Positions 40,144-52,100 of a stretch of DNA of 64,000 nucleotides are shown here, piece after piece. Source of the stretch: Malurus cyaneus samueli (taxonomy: Eukaryota > Chordata > Aves > Passeriformes > Maluridae); NCBI GenBank assembly GCA_009741485.1, contig VKON01003655.1, positions 329,099-393,098 of the forward strand, written 5' to 3'. Within the stretch, counting starts at the first letter, position 1. Every line of letters begins with the position of its first letter. A program made the translations under genes and the position numbers. The notes beneath the pieces were generated by a model that was given only the letters and a program-made list of their open reading frames with translations, did no database searches and was not told where the DNA came from.

Positions 40144-43100
40144 ATGAGCGAGGCGCGGCTGCGGCCCGGGCGCGGCCCGGCGGGGCGCGGGACCTCCAGG
40201 ACAAGGTGCGGAGCCGTCCCGGGGGGCGTGAGGGACTGGGGGAACAGGGAGGAACCGGGGGCCGGCCGGGGAGCGTCGGGGAGCGCGGGGCCTGTGCGCC
40301 GCGGGGGTACCGTCGCCCCGTGGTGGGGCCGCTCTGCGTCCCCTGGGCTGCCCGGCGCTTGGCGAATGTGCCCCGCGCTTGGTTTATTCGCCCCTCACGA
40401 CACCCGCGAAGGAGGAGATCCCACCCCTGGGGGTGTTTCGTGAAGCGGCCCGGGATCCGCCGTGTGGGAGCTCGGAGATCTGGGCGTGAGCTGCGTTTGT
40501 GGGATGGCTCAGGTGGGGTCACAGACCTTCCCTCAGGGAAGAGTTTGGTGCCTCCCAGGCCATCCCCAGGGAATGAGGTGGGGATTACAAACCTTCCGTT
40601 AGGGAAGGGTTTGGTACCTCCTAAGGCATTCTTAAGGAAGGAGGTGAGGGTTCCAAAACCCTCAGGTTTCCTTAGGGGAAACTTTGGTGCTTCCGAAGTC
40701 ATCCCCAGGGAATGCCCTCCCTTGGAGGGCTCTGTGGGAGTTAAATTGCGTTTCTCCAAAGGAAGGAGTTTTTCTTTTTCACGGCAGAAGAGCCATGGGA
40801 AGCAAACCTGGCAAACATCTCCTCTGTTCCATCCCCGAGCCTGTCTGGATGCTCACAGTTGCTCTGCAAGTCATTTGTCAAAACCTGGTTATCTCTTCTC
40901 CTGTGCCTCTCCAAAGAGGAAGGGACCGAAAGGAATAAACAATCAGGGAAAACTTCATAAATAACATTTTCAGGGTCACAGGGACCAAAAGCTGGAGGGA
41001 AAAGCAATTCTTGCTGTGCTGGTGTTTAATGCATTTACCTTGGGAGCGACTCTGGACTGGTCCATCAGCTCTCAGCAGCATCATATTGATGTTTTGTCCA
41101 TTAGTGCATGAAGGGTGCAATTCAGAGCAGCATGAAATCAGCAGACAAAAACTATTTTGCAATTTAAGTGCCATTTAAATGCTATTTTAGTACAATTTTA
41201 ATGCTGTTTGAATGCTAGTTAAACACCTGCTAGAGGCTGTGCGGGCAGGTTTGAAAGAAGCTTTATTGAGCTGATGTGATCAGGGAGGGATCTGGGACAG
41301 AAGGTGCTGGCAGTGGTGGGGAATAGGTCACCCTGGTATGGAAGTGGAGGTTCTGCCTCTCTCACAGTTACTCTGACACCACATTTCCTAACCTGAGGGA
41401 AGGGAGCTCTGACATGGCTCTGGTTTGGTGGTTGTTGTGCAGAGAGTGAGGCCTTGAGATAAGCGCGTTTGTCTCAGCTGGAATTTACTCTGCAGCAGAA
41501 AATCTTCAGGGAGTTTTTTATTCCAGGACTTTAGTGGGAGTTTGAAGACATCCCTCCACATGTTGGGAGGGCTGATGCTGCTTAACTGGTGCACAACAAA
41601 CTCCCTGGGCCAAGCTGGGATTCGCTTTAGCTCCTTGTCCTGTGCTCCTAAAGAAGGTCAGAAGGATGCTATTCCCAGGGCAATCCTTTTATCTCCACGC
41701 AAGTGTTTGCACATATAATGAGCCTTTTGAAGGACTCCTCTCATATTTCCCTCGTGTCAGTGACCTGAAGTGTCCCTACCAGAGAGAGGGAACATTGATG
41801 TTGTGCTGCTCCTCATAAAATAGTTCAAAATTAATTGCAGGAGGAAATAAAAGGTAATAAAATGTTCCCAAGCAGTGAGGAACAGCTCCTCTGAAGTGCT
41901 GAATGTGTTGTTTTGTAATAGAAGGCAGTGATGGGAGCAGAGAATTTCTCAAAATTGTTAAATGCAGCTGCTGGGACGTTACCTGGTAACTAATCCTGCC
42001 CTCAGTGAAACCCTTGGTGTCGTGCTTTCTGTGCTCAGTGGCAAGGTTTGCTTTCCTTGCCTGAGATCCAACAGTTGTGTTTTTTTGAGCTGGGAAAATG
42101 CTTGGGAAAGGCTGGGAGCAGCACAGGGAACAGCCAGTGCAGCAGAATCACTGGACTGTGTGGTGTTCCTGGTGGTCTCGGCTCTCCCAGGGCTCTCTGC
42201 TGGTGCTGCTCTGAGAGGGGACGTTCCCATCCCTGCTTTGTCATGCACGGTGCCTTGCCAAGGGGAATAGTTTAGCAGTGCATATTTTATTTGACAAAAA
42301 CCCTGGAGGCTTCTGGCAAGAGCTCCCAGCTCTGTGTTGACAGAAACACGTTACAATGGGATGTAAGCATCAAGGCTAGTTTTTAGATCGTGTTATTTCG
42401 TGCTTGTTTCCACCTTTCTGTTTTGGCAATGGAAAGTGAGAGGCTGGTTTCACTTTCTGCTTCTCTGGCCCTTGCACAGTGTCCCAGCTTTGATATGTAC
42501 CCCGTGTTGGCACAGCTGACCCTGGGCTGCCTCAGGAGATCCTACTGCCAGAATGTTTCAAAATTGATTTTTAAAACCATTGTGCAACACAAAGTCTTCG
42601 TCTCAAAGAGAACAAGGCAACATCTGTTTGTTCTGGTCAGTGAACTCTCTCTTATCTCTCCAGTGAAAAAACAGGGAACCTTGCCCTGGTGTTATTTGTA
42701 CCCATTTGTTAAGCGTGGAGGACTTGGATGCTGTTACCTGTTGGTGTTTGTGTTTTGATATCTGAGAGTAGATCGTGGAATCATGGAATGGTTTAGTCTG
42801 GGAGAGACCTTTAAACTGATCCAGTGCCACCCCTTGCCACAGGCAGGGACACCTTCCTTTATCCCAGCCCTGTCCAACTTGGCCTTGGACACTTCAGGGA
42901 TGGGATGGCCACAGCTTTTGTGCCAGGGCCTCACCATGAAACAAGTTCCATTTTCTTGTAACTGTACAGGTCCCACTCTCTTCCAAAGACATCTTGGTCT
43001 TTGTAGACTCATTTTTTTGCTTTGTAGTCTCATTCATTATCTAAAACCAGAGATCAGTGCCTTTCCTCTTGTATTGTGTACATCCCATGAAATTGCATTT

Positions 43101-46100
43101 TGACTGCAGCTTCCAAAGAGAACAGGAAAAGCACAAAAGAAAATTGTTTCCTGGTGCCTCCTGAACTCCTGAAGGCTTCTGCTGGTTTGGGGGGATTTTA
43201 TGATAATTTCTCAGTGGCTGTTTGTGCTTTGTGCAATTCCAGAGTGAGGACTGAGGGGTTTTTCCTTATCCATCTGGTTGCTGGGACATTGCATGAAGGT
43301 TGTCTGAAACTGGAGTGGGTTCCCAGGTGTCCTGTCGCCTCCTCCCAGGCAGGAGGAGATCCCAGCCCATATCACTCATGGTCCTTTGTCCCAGTACCTT
43401 GCTGGAGAATCTTCTCTCTTTGCAGGAGCAAATGGAATCTGTGCTGGCTTTGTGCCCTTCCAGGTGGAGTTTTCCATTTCTGGTGGGAAAAGGGGTGACA
43501 GTGGCTGCAGGAGGCTGCCTTGATCAGACACAGGGTGTGCAAGAGTGGCATGACTCTGTGTCACCAAGTGTTAGATGATGAACACTGGTTTCTTCCAGCT
43601 TGGTTTTGCAGTGGCCTGACAATGTGACTTTTATCTGGCTACATCTGTTTTGTGTGGTACAGAAAGTGAAAGGCTCTGGCATCCAAGCCTCATGATTTCT
43701 TATGCTTCCAGGCATTTATTTCTTGTGCTTCCAGGCATTTTGCAAAAATTCCCTGGTGGTCTGATGTGCTCTGAAAATGCTGAGCTAAGGGAGGGCTGTG
43801 CTGTCCCTTGGGTCTGCTCAGGAAGGTAGAGGGTGGCTGGGACTGTGGCCTGGGGTGAGCCAGAACAGGGGCAGCAGCTCCTATTTTGGCTTTTAGCTCA
43901 GAAGAGGTGCAGGATACAGAGAGATAATAGTACAGGCACTCCTAAGGTTCAGGCAGTTTCAAATCCAGTTACTTCCCAGATTTCAGGAGAGCTCCTGCTA
44001 GTTCAGAATTTGTGATAACAAGATGAGACCCTTGTAGGACAAAACCAAATAAACCACTGCAGTGATGCTTCTCTTCGTCTCATCCATGACCAAGAGAGGC
44101 TGAAGTCCAAGTTTGCTCCCAGACCCACTTCAAAAGATTATTTTTTCAGTAGCTCTTAATATTATTTTGGGCTTGATTCCAAGCATCAGTTTGCTGAAGC
44201 AAGAGCCTCATGTATTGTTGGTAGATGCTCACAATCTCAGCTCTATTGGGAGAGTACACCCCAGCCTTTCCTCCGGTTTGATGCTCAGCTCTGTGTGCCT
44301 GAGCACTCCTGTGCATTGTTAATTGTGGCCACAGGTACTAGATTGGTTGTGTTCCCAAAGGAAAAGTGACACTCAAGTTTAACACCTTTGCCAGCATTTC
44401 CTTTGGAAGGTGTTTGACTTGGCCACTGCTCCTTTCACCCATGTCCTTGCTTATTGGTGGCAATGGCAAGGAAGTTTGAGCACAGAAAGATTTTGTCATT
44501 TTAAAAGGTTGGATGGTTTCCTTTCCTTCCCTGCGTGAAGCACTCGTGTGACAGCGTGAGCAGGGAGGCTCTCAATGCTCATGTCAAACCACCAAGTTGT
44601 TTTTCCTATTACTCAGCCATTTGCATAGTTCAGAGCTGGCTTCCCTTTCCCATCCTTATTTAATGAGTAGAATATTTCTGTCTGATCTGGAGGGTTGCAC
44701 AGGTGAGTGTCCCCCTTGGCAGTGCCGGGAAGGGGAAGTCACCTCCAGGCTGTCCTGTTTTCCACGTTGTTGCTGGATCTTAGTGAAGCTGGGAGCTTCC
44801 TCCTGAGCCACCTTTTGCTGCTCCAGCAGTCTGTCCTCGCTCCTGGATATTTATTGTTATTGTTTATAATAAGATCAGGATAGCAGAGGTGATGGGGGAT
44901 ATTCCTGCTGTCCTTGGGCCCTCTGGCAGGGTGAGGTCAGCACTCAGACTGTTCTGGGCAGTGTCTCTGCTCCTGCTTCCAAAACTGTGTGCTTGTAGTA
45001 GTGTCTTGGGGTGACTCCTGTGGGTGGAGGGATGTTTGTGTGTATTTTTCAAGCAGGAAAAATCCTCAGGACTATTGGAGGTAAAACCCTTAAAATCACA
45101 GAATCCCAGATTGGTTTGTGTTAGGAGGGACCTTAAAGCCTGCCATGAGCACTAGACCCCAGGGTGATCCAAACCCCATCCAGCCTGGCCTTGATGACAC
45201 CTGTGACTTCAGAAAACCACAGATTCGGGTTCATCAGGATCACATCTAAACACAAGGGTGCAAGTCCATTTCTTGATTAGTTCAAATAAAGCCAATAGGA
45301 TTGACTGGCATAGAAATGTGAACAAGACTGTGCAAAATGCCACCTTAGAGTCAGCAAATAAAATAACCTGGTAAGATTTTTTTTTTTTCCTTATGCTTTG
45401 GAAAAATCTGTATGAAGTCCTGAGGAACTGAGGGTCACGAGCCACTGGCCTTGGTGTGATGCAGGCTCTTGTTTCAGAGGACAGAAATAGCATTTTCCTG
45501 CAGTAACCTCCCAGTGTGAACAGTTGCTGCAGAGCTGTTTGTTCTCCCTCCTGTTTCTCCCAGCTCTCCCAAACAACAGCAGATTGAAATGTCTGTGCAG
45601 GGTCCAGCAGACAGAACTCCAGCCTCCCTCAGGCATCAAATCCCAGAAGCTCATGGAGCCTTGCTGTCCTGTTCTGAGTGTGTTTCTGTGTCTCTGCAGG
45701 GAAGTGCCAGCTCAGAAATGCCACAGGAGCACCGGGATACCACCTTAGATCCAGGAGAACCCAGAAGCCTCTGTCCAAAACATCTCCATCACGTGTTCAG
45801 AGGGGGAGGCAGGTTCCTTTCTGAGCAGTAGGAAATTCTGGGGCAATGCCAGAACCACCCACCTATTTTTGTATTCCTTTGTACACAATAGCTGGTGCCT
45901 GGTGCCTTTTCCTCCTTGATTTCCTGGATGCAGCAGCCCCTGCAGTGGGTTCTGGGGGTCCTGGCAGAGGATGAGCTCCTGATGAGTCACAGGATTGTGT
46001 GACTTCATGAATTCTGTTTACTGTCAGGGAGATCAGGCTCTGGTACCAGAGGGATGTGCTGGGTGCAGACTCAGCCTGGCTCCCAGCATATTCTGTGGCT

Positions 46101-49100
46101 GAGCCAAACAAAGCTGGTGCTTTGGGAACAGGGGATGAATTTTCTCTGCTATTTCAGAAACTGTGCAAACATTCCTGCTTTTTGTGATGATATTATCTGC
46201 TAAAGGTCTCCATTTTTAGGCATGTCCTAATTTCTGTGCATATTTTCAACTGGAATATGGTTATTTTGGGATGTGGAAGGGTGTCCTGTATCAACAGAAA
46301 TGAAACCTGAGCTTTGTTGTTTTTTTCAGATTACAAATCAAGCAGCCAGCACTACATACTAGTGTGGTAGATACCTTCATGGGGGGACATGAGAAACTTG
46401 AATTTAATTGTCCTGCAGGTAATACCACAGCACAAGACCAAGGTAAAAAACACTTAGCAAGAAAACCCCAGTGTTTTTTCGGGACCTTCCTACAAATCAA
46501 GCCTGGGAGTTTGATTCTTCCTTCTGGTGCTTAATGGTCTCCAGACTTCTATTGTTTCATCCTCCTGAGCTGTAAACCCGTAGAAGAGAATATCCTGTAA
46601 TTTGGAAGTGATGGGATGGTTTTGGCTGTGATGTCACCCTGGTGGGTCCCTCTGAGGTGGGTTGGGGGGGGCACAGCAGCTCTTGGAGGTACCATTGAGG
46701 TTAAAGCAGGGGGAAGAGGAGAGAGGAATGGAGCAGCTTTCCTGGTTGTAGGAATTAACTGAGGAACACTGAGATTTTCATTACTGAGGCTGCTGAGTTT
46801 GTATTCATTAAACTATATTTACTTTGATCCTGCAGATGTGCTCAGAGGTGAGAACAGAAGTACAGTTGGTCCATTTTCTTCCAGCTGTCAGCTCTGCTGC
46901 CTGAAAAAGCAACTATTTGTTCAGCATTTATTTTATAATAACATTTTCTGTCACAGTTTTTTGTTAAAATCTGGCAGGAAGTCTAAATAAAACAGTGCCT
47001 GGTTCCAAGGAAGGTATCTAAATAATAGCATTTTTAAAACTAATTTAATATGCCAGTGTTGAATACTTAACTGTATATCTGTATTGGGCAGAAGATTTTT
47101 GGCAGGGAGAGAGCAGGCTCGTTTCTATGGCAACTGAGATAATGTCATGGATATTTGTGTAAAAAACCCAGTGCTCATGGCTTCCTCTGTGAGAAAACCA
47201 TTTCAATGTGAGCACAAATTTCTTACCACCTGCTTGAAGGAGTTAAGTTGTTTAAGGAAAGCTCAGACAAACTCATTTCTCTGTGTATCTTTTCTTCAGG
47301 GTGATAAAATATTTGTTGACAAATGTTGCTCAGAGCTGTTGATTTCATAAATAGAAAAAGTGAGCAGGTATCTGGCTTTTCTCTGCTCTGGTTCAGCAGT
47401 CAGGAGAAATAGCCCTTGCAGAGGTTTGGGGTTTTACTCTCTTCATCATGACTTGTGTAGAAATCAATGAATTAGGATAATATGGACCTTACTGTCTCCG
47501 TTTTGTTTCTGTGTTCCTTTTCCCCACTATTTTGCAAGAAGCCTTCAAATTGGGATGATAAATGGAAGAAGGAGCTCTGGGCTCACCTACGGTGCTAAAT
47601 GAAAAAAAAACGCTTCAATTTAATAATGTTGGTAAAACATCCCAAGAGAAACAGTAAAAGCTTTGGACTCTGATTGTGTTTTAATGGATTTAATGCTCAC
47701 CCTGTAAAAGAAATGGAAAAATAAAGCCAGATCCCAAGGTAACCAGAGGGAAAGTTGGCTTTGCTCCTACTGAGGGGTTTTAAAGGCTTCCCTGGTCTAC
47801 ATCCTGCAGAACAGGATGTCTTACATCCTGAGTGCTCTGCCCTTCTGTCTGGGAGGAGGAGACCTAGGGAATGTCAGGAACTTACCAGAAAGATTGGTGA
47901 GGGAGGGCTGTAGGGAGAGAATATGGAATAAATACAGATGGAGACAGCTCTGTACCCCTCCAGGAGCAGCAGTGGGAAGAGGTGGGATTGCTGGGAGGTG
48001 TCTGGGCAGTGACTGGGATTGCTGGGAGGTGTCTGGGCAGTGACTGGGATTGCTGGGAGGTGTCTGGGCAGTGACTGGGATTGCTGGGAGGTATCTGGGC
48101 AGTGACAGGTTCAATGAAGCCCTGGGGTGGAATTGGCATTTTTAGGATCATGCTGTGTTAGTTGGTACCTCGAAGTCATTGTTGGTTCAGGGGTCTGTGA
48201 GCATCAACCTGTGGCTGAAGAGCTTTGATTTTGGGAAGAACCTAAATAAAAACTAGGAAAAGGCAGAAAAATGTCCATGGAGGGATGAAGGAGATAGTAC
48301 AGGAGACAGTACGGTGCAGTGGCTTGGAAAGGAGACCAGTCACGATTTCTGGGATAACCTTGTGCAAGCTGGAGCTTCTCCACGCTTTTGTTTCAGGGGA
48401 AGGAATAGAAAAGAAACAGAAGAGGCATCAGAAAGCTGATGTTTCTTTGGGAAGCAGCAGAGTTGGTGAAAAAATCCCATCTCTCAGAGCCTACTTCCCT
48501 GCTGGTGTTGTCATTCCAGGCTTTTCTGGAAGCACTGCCTGTAATGAGCTTAAATCCCCCTGGCACAGCCCTGGGAGCATCCCTGCCTGTCAAAGCTGTG
48601 CCCTGGGCTTCTGATCCTCACAGACATGGGAGAGCAGTGGAGATGTGTGGGACATGTCCCCAAGGCAATGCCAGAGGGTGTCCCAAGGCAAAGCCACAGC
48701 TGGGCTCAGTGGCCCACACCAGGGTGCATCATGCTCAGGCTTAAAAACCTTATTTAACACCCACTCAGCTGCTTAAACTGATGATTTGTAGGCTGATGGG
48801 GGCAATTTGCATAAAAGGTATAAAAATAGTGTCAATTACTGAGTCCTCTCTATAGCCTATATCTGGCACAATGTCTTTATAATGTCTTATAAAATCTCAA
48901 CGCTCTGATTCGGGAGAATTTGAGTAAGGAGAACTCACTCTTGATGTTACTCAGTCATTTTCAAAGCAAAAAGGTTAAAATGTCAGTTACCCTCACTTTG
49001 CCTTGTGATTTCTTCCATCAGGCTTAAACTGATCAAGGAAGAAGTGTCAGGAATGAGTCCTGCATTTTCTCGTTGAACCCTAACAATGTTCATTTATTGT

Positions 49101-52100
49101 GATTGGCTTCTTGATTATCTTTATTGGCTTCTTTGTGCTCTCTGGGAGTAACCTGGCAATGTTTGTGGGAGCTGTGGGTGTTGTGTATTTGTTGCTCCAC
49201 CTCTGCTGTTACTGTTTTTTAGGGTGAAGTGGGGAACAGCTGGGCTACCAGTGAGGCTCTTCTGCTCCTGGAGCCCAAAGCTCTTTGCAGATGAGGTTTG
49301 GGTTGGCCTTGCCCTGCAGTTGGTGACTCGGGGATTTGGTGATGTGGTTATACATCAATTTGCCTGCAACATCTATGTGGTATGGTTGGTTTAGGGAATC
49401 ATTGCTGGCATATGGCAGGCATCAGGATGTGACAGGGATCAGGATGTGAGAGGGATCAGGTGCAGCAGGGATCAGGATGTGGCAGGGATCAGGATGTGGC
49501 AGGGATCAGGATGTGGCAGGGATCGGGCACAGCAGGAATCAGGATGTGAGAGGGATCAGGTGCAGCAGGGATCAGGATGTGACAGGGATCAGGATGTGAC
49601 AGGGATCAGGCACAGCACGGATCAGGATGTGGCAGGGATTGGGCACAGCAGGCATCACGACATCAGCTCACTTGCACCATCAGATTCCTCAGTCCTTGAG
49701 CTTTTCTTTCATCTCTCATGTTCTTGGCCAGTACTGAACATGAGGAAGGCACAAATGCTTTTTCCCCTTCTTTTGGTCTCTGAGCACTTTGTGAAGCTTC
49801 TGATCCTCTGGTCCCCAGGCAGGAATGATTTGCCTGCTTTGCACTTTGGGGAATAAAACACTGGATCCGTCTTCTCAGTTCAGTGCTGCTTCTTTTACCA
49901 GGCTGGTGACTTGTGTGGGGTGATGGACACTGGGACTGCATGAGAATTGTGCTTGAGGATTTTAAGTTTAGCCTGTACAAAGGAGAAGCTGATTTTGGTC
50001 TGGCTGGAGCTATTTAGATCGCTCCCAGGGGAATTCTGCAGAGAATCCTTTTACTGGAGAAAGCATTGCAATGGGAGCATGAACTATAGCTAAATACAGA
50101 GCACAGATTGCCTAAAACCTGACCTGTGCTGTACTATAAAATGCCAAATCTGTGGTCCCCAGGGAGGGGATTTTCAATATCCAGTCTCTGCTACCATTTG
50201 CAGCTGCCTTATGGATTTGAGTTCCAGCTAAAATCCCTCCAAAATCTGAGGTCCAAATGGATTTTGTGGACCAGTAAAAAAACAGCTCAAAAAAAGCCAC
50301 GTTGTATTTCACTGCCAGCTCTTCAAACCCATGTGAGGGCTGGCAGCGGTGTTGCGTTGAAGGCAACCCCAGACTCCTCCTTCCTGGTGGATGAATGGAA
50401 AGAAGGAGTGTGGAGGAAGGTGAAGAGGAGGTGACACTGGGTGCTGCTGGTGTGTGGCTGGAGCTCTGCACATCCCTGGGAATAATCTCTGACATCACCA
50501 ATGTATTTTTAGCTGCCTCCACCTGACAGTGCCTCCCTGTCCTTGTCTGATTTAAGAACCTGGCCTGCAGCCATTGACATGTTCCAGCTGGGGGAGTAAT
50601 TACCTTTTCCTGCTTTAAATAAGGGAGCAGCTCCAGCCTTCCTGCTCTACTGAACTACAAATACCCCTAGCTGTGGACTGCACCTAGCCAGTCACAGCAG
50701 ATTTGGCTGGTTTTGATCTGGGCAGTGCTGCCTGGGAGCCCTGAGGGGTGAAGTCTCGTTGTTTGCAGAGCTCCCAGCGTTTGTCAGCTCAGCTCTCTCT
50801 GTGCTTTTCCTGCAGACACACTCACTTTTCCGGGAGTTTGCAGATAGCCTGTGGGCTGATGCCAAATGCTCTGCCTTGACTGCATGTTCCCCAGGGAGTG
50901 GCCTTTTCCTTCCTTTCTTCCAGGAGTGAGGAGCAGGGTGAAGCTGTACTGCTGAAGTGAAGGGCAAAATGTGGAGTTGCACATTTGTCCTCTGTTCATG
51001 AGCTGGATCAGAGTGCAAACAGTGACTGTGAAGAGCCAGGACTCACCTGCTGTCTGCTTTCCATCCTGGCCTGGTGCAGAGCCTTCAGTAACCTGCCTTG
51101 CCTCTATTTATTTACCTTTAAACACAGGACTTTGCTTGGGGCTGAGTGCTGGAGCAGTCCAAGGGGCAGGGCAAACACACTGCACGTGTGTCCCTCTGCA
51201 GCACCTCGGGCTTCTCCTGGGGCCAGAGGGGATGCTTGGGCCAGGGTGATAAGCCGTGCTCTTCCCCTTCAGCTGCTTGAGGATGGGCTCTGTGTTATTT
51301 TTAGTGTCCTCAAGTAGTCAGCACTTCAGAAGTCTGTCAGGAAGCCTTGAGCCTGTCCACTTGGAAGCCTTCTTCCTGGCTAATTTGGGCAGTGTTACAT
51401 TCTTTGAGATCTGCCTGAAAATCGAGACCTTGTAAAAATTCCTGCTAATGAGTCCTGGAGCACTTGCTGCACTTGGAAATACTTATTAATCCACTGCAAG
51501 GCATCTGTAACTGTGCAAGGGAAGCAGGCCCTTTCCTGTGTCTGCTGCTGAGACTGAGGGGCCATCAAATCCCTCGTGGATGTCACCTGAAACACCTGAG
51601 GATGTTTCTCATGGGTTTAACCCTGTGTAATACACAGAATATTTTCGTCTCCTCTCTCTCTCATGCCAAAGCAGAGCGGTGGTGTTAGAGCCAGTTGGCT
51701 GGCTCAGGTTCCTTCAGAGTGGCTGCTAGAGCTCCTTGTCTCTCTTTGATTTGCAGGAGTCAGAGTCTGACACCAAGCTGGATGGAGAGACAGCATCAGA
51801 CAGCGAGAGCAAATCTGAGTTTGGAGGTTCATCCCCAGTGCCGACATCAGATGACACTCCAGAAGTGCTGAACAGAGCTCTCTCCAATCTGTCCTCAAGG
51901 TGACACTCTCTGAGCACCATCCTGTGCTCTCCCAGGGCTCTGCACCTTCCCTGTGGTTTCCCATGCCCAGTGGGGGCTGCTGAAGCTGAAGGAGCTGCTG
52001 GCCAGGCCTCTCCCTGCTCCTGAGAGTGTGGGAAGCAGCAGGGTCAGGGCTGTGGGTGGGAAAAGAGGGGGCAAAGCAGTGCTGGGGGGATCTCATTGCC

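Noticed and set aside
40004..40964. Two ~250-codon open frames on opposite strands at the start of CDS2 intron 1
   Set aside because: Both arise from CpG-island and tandem-repeat sequence with few stop codons; neither has splice borders or known domains.
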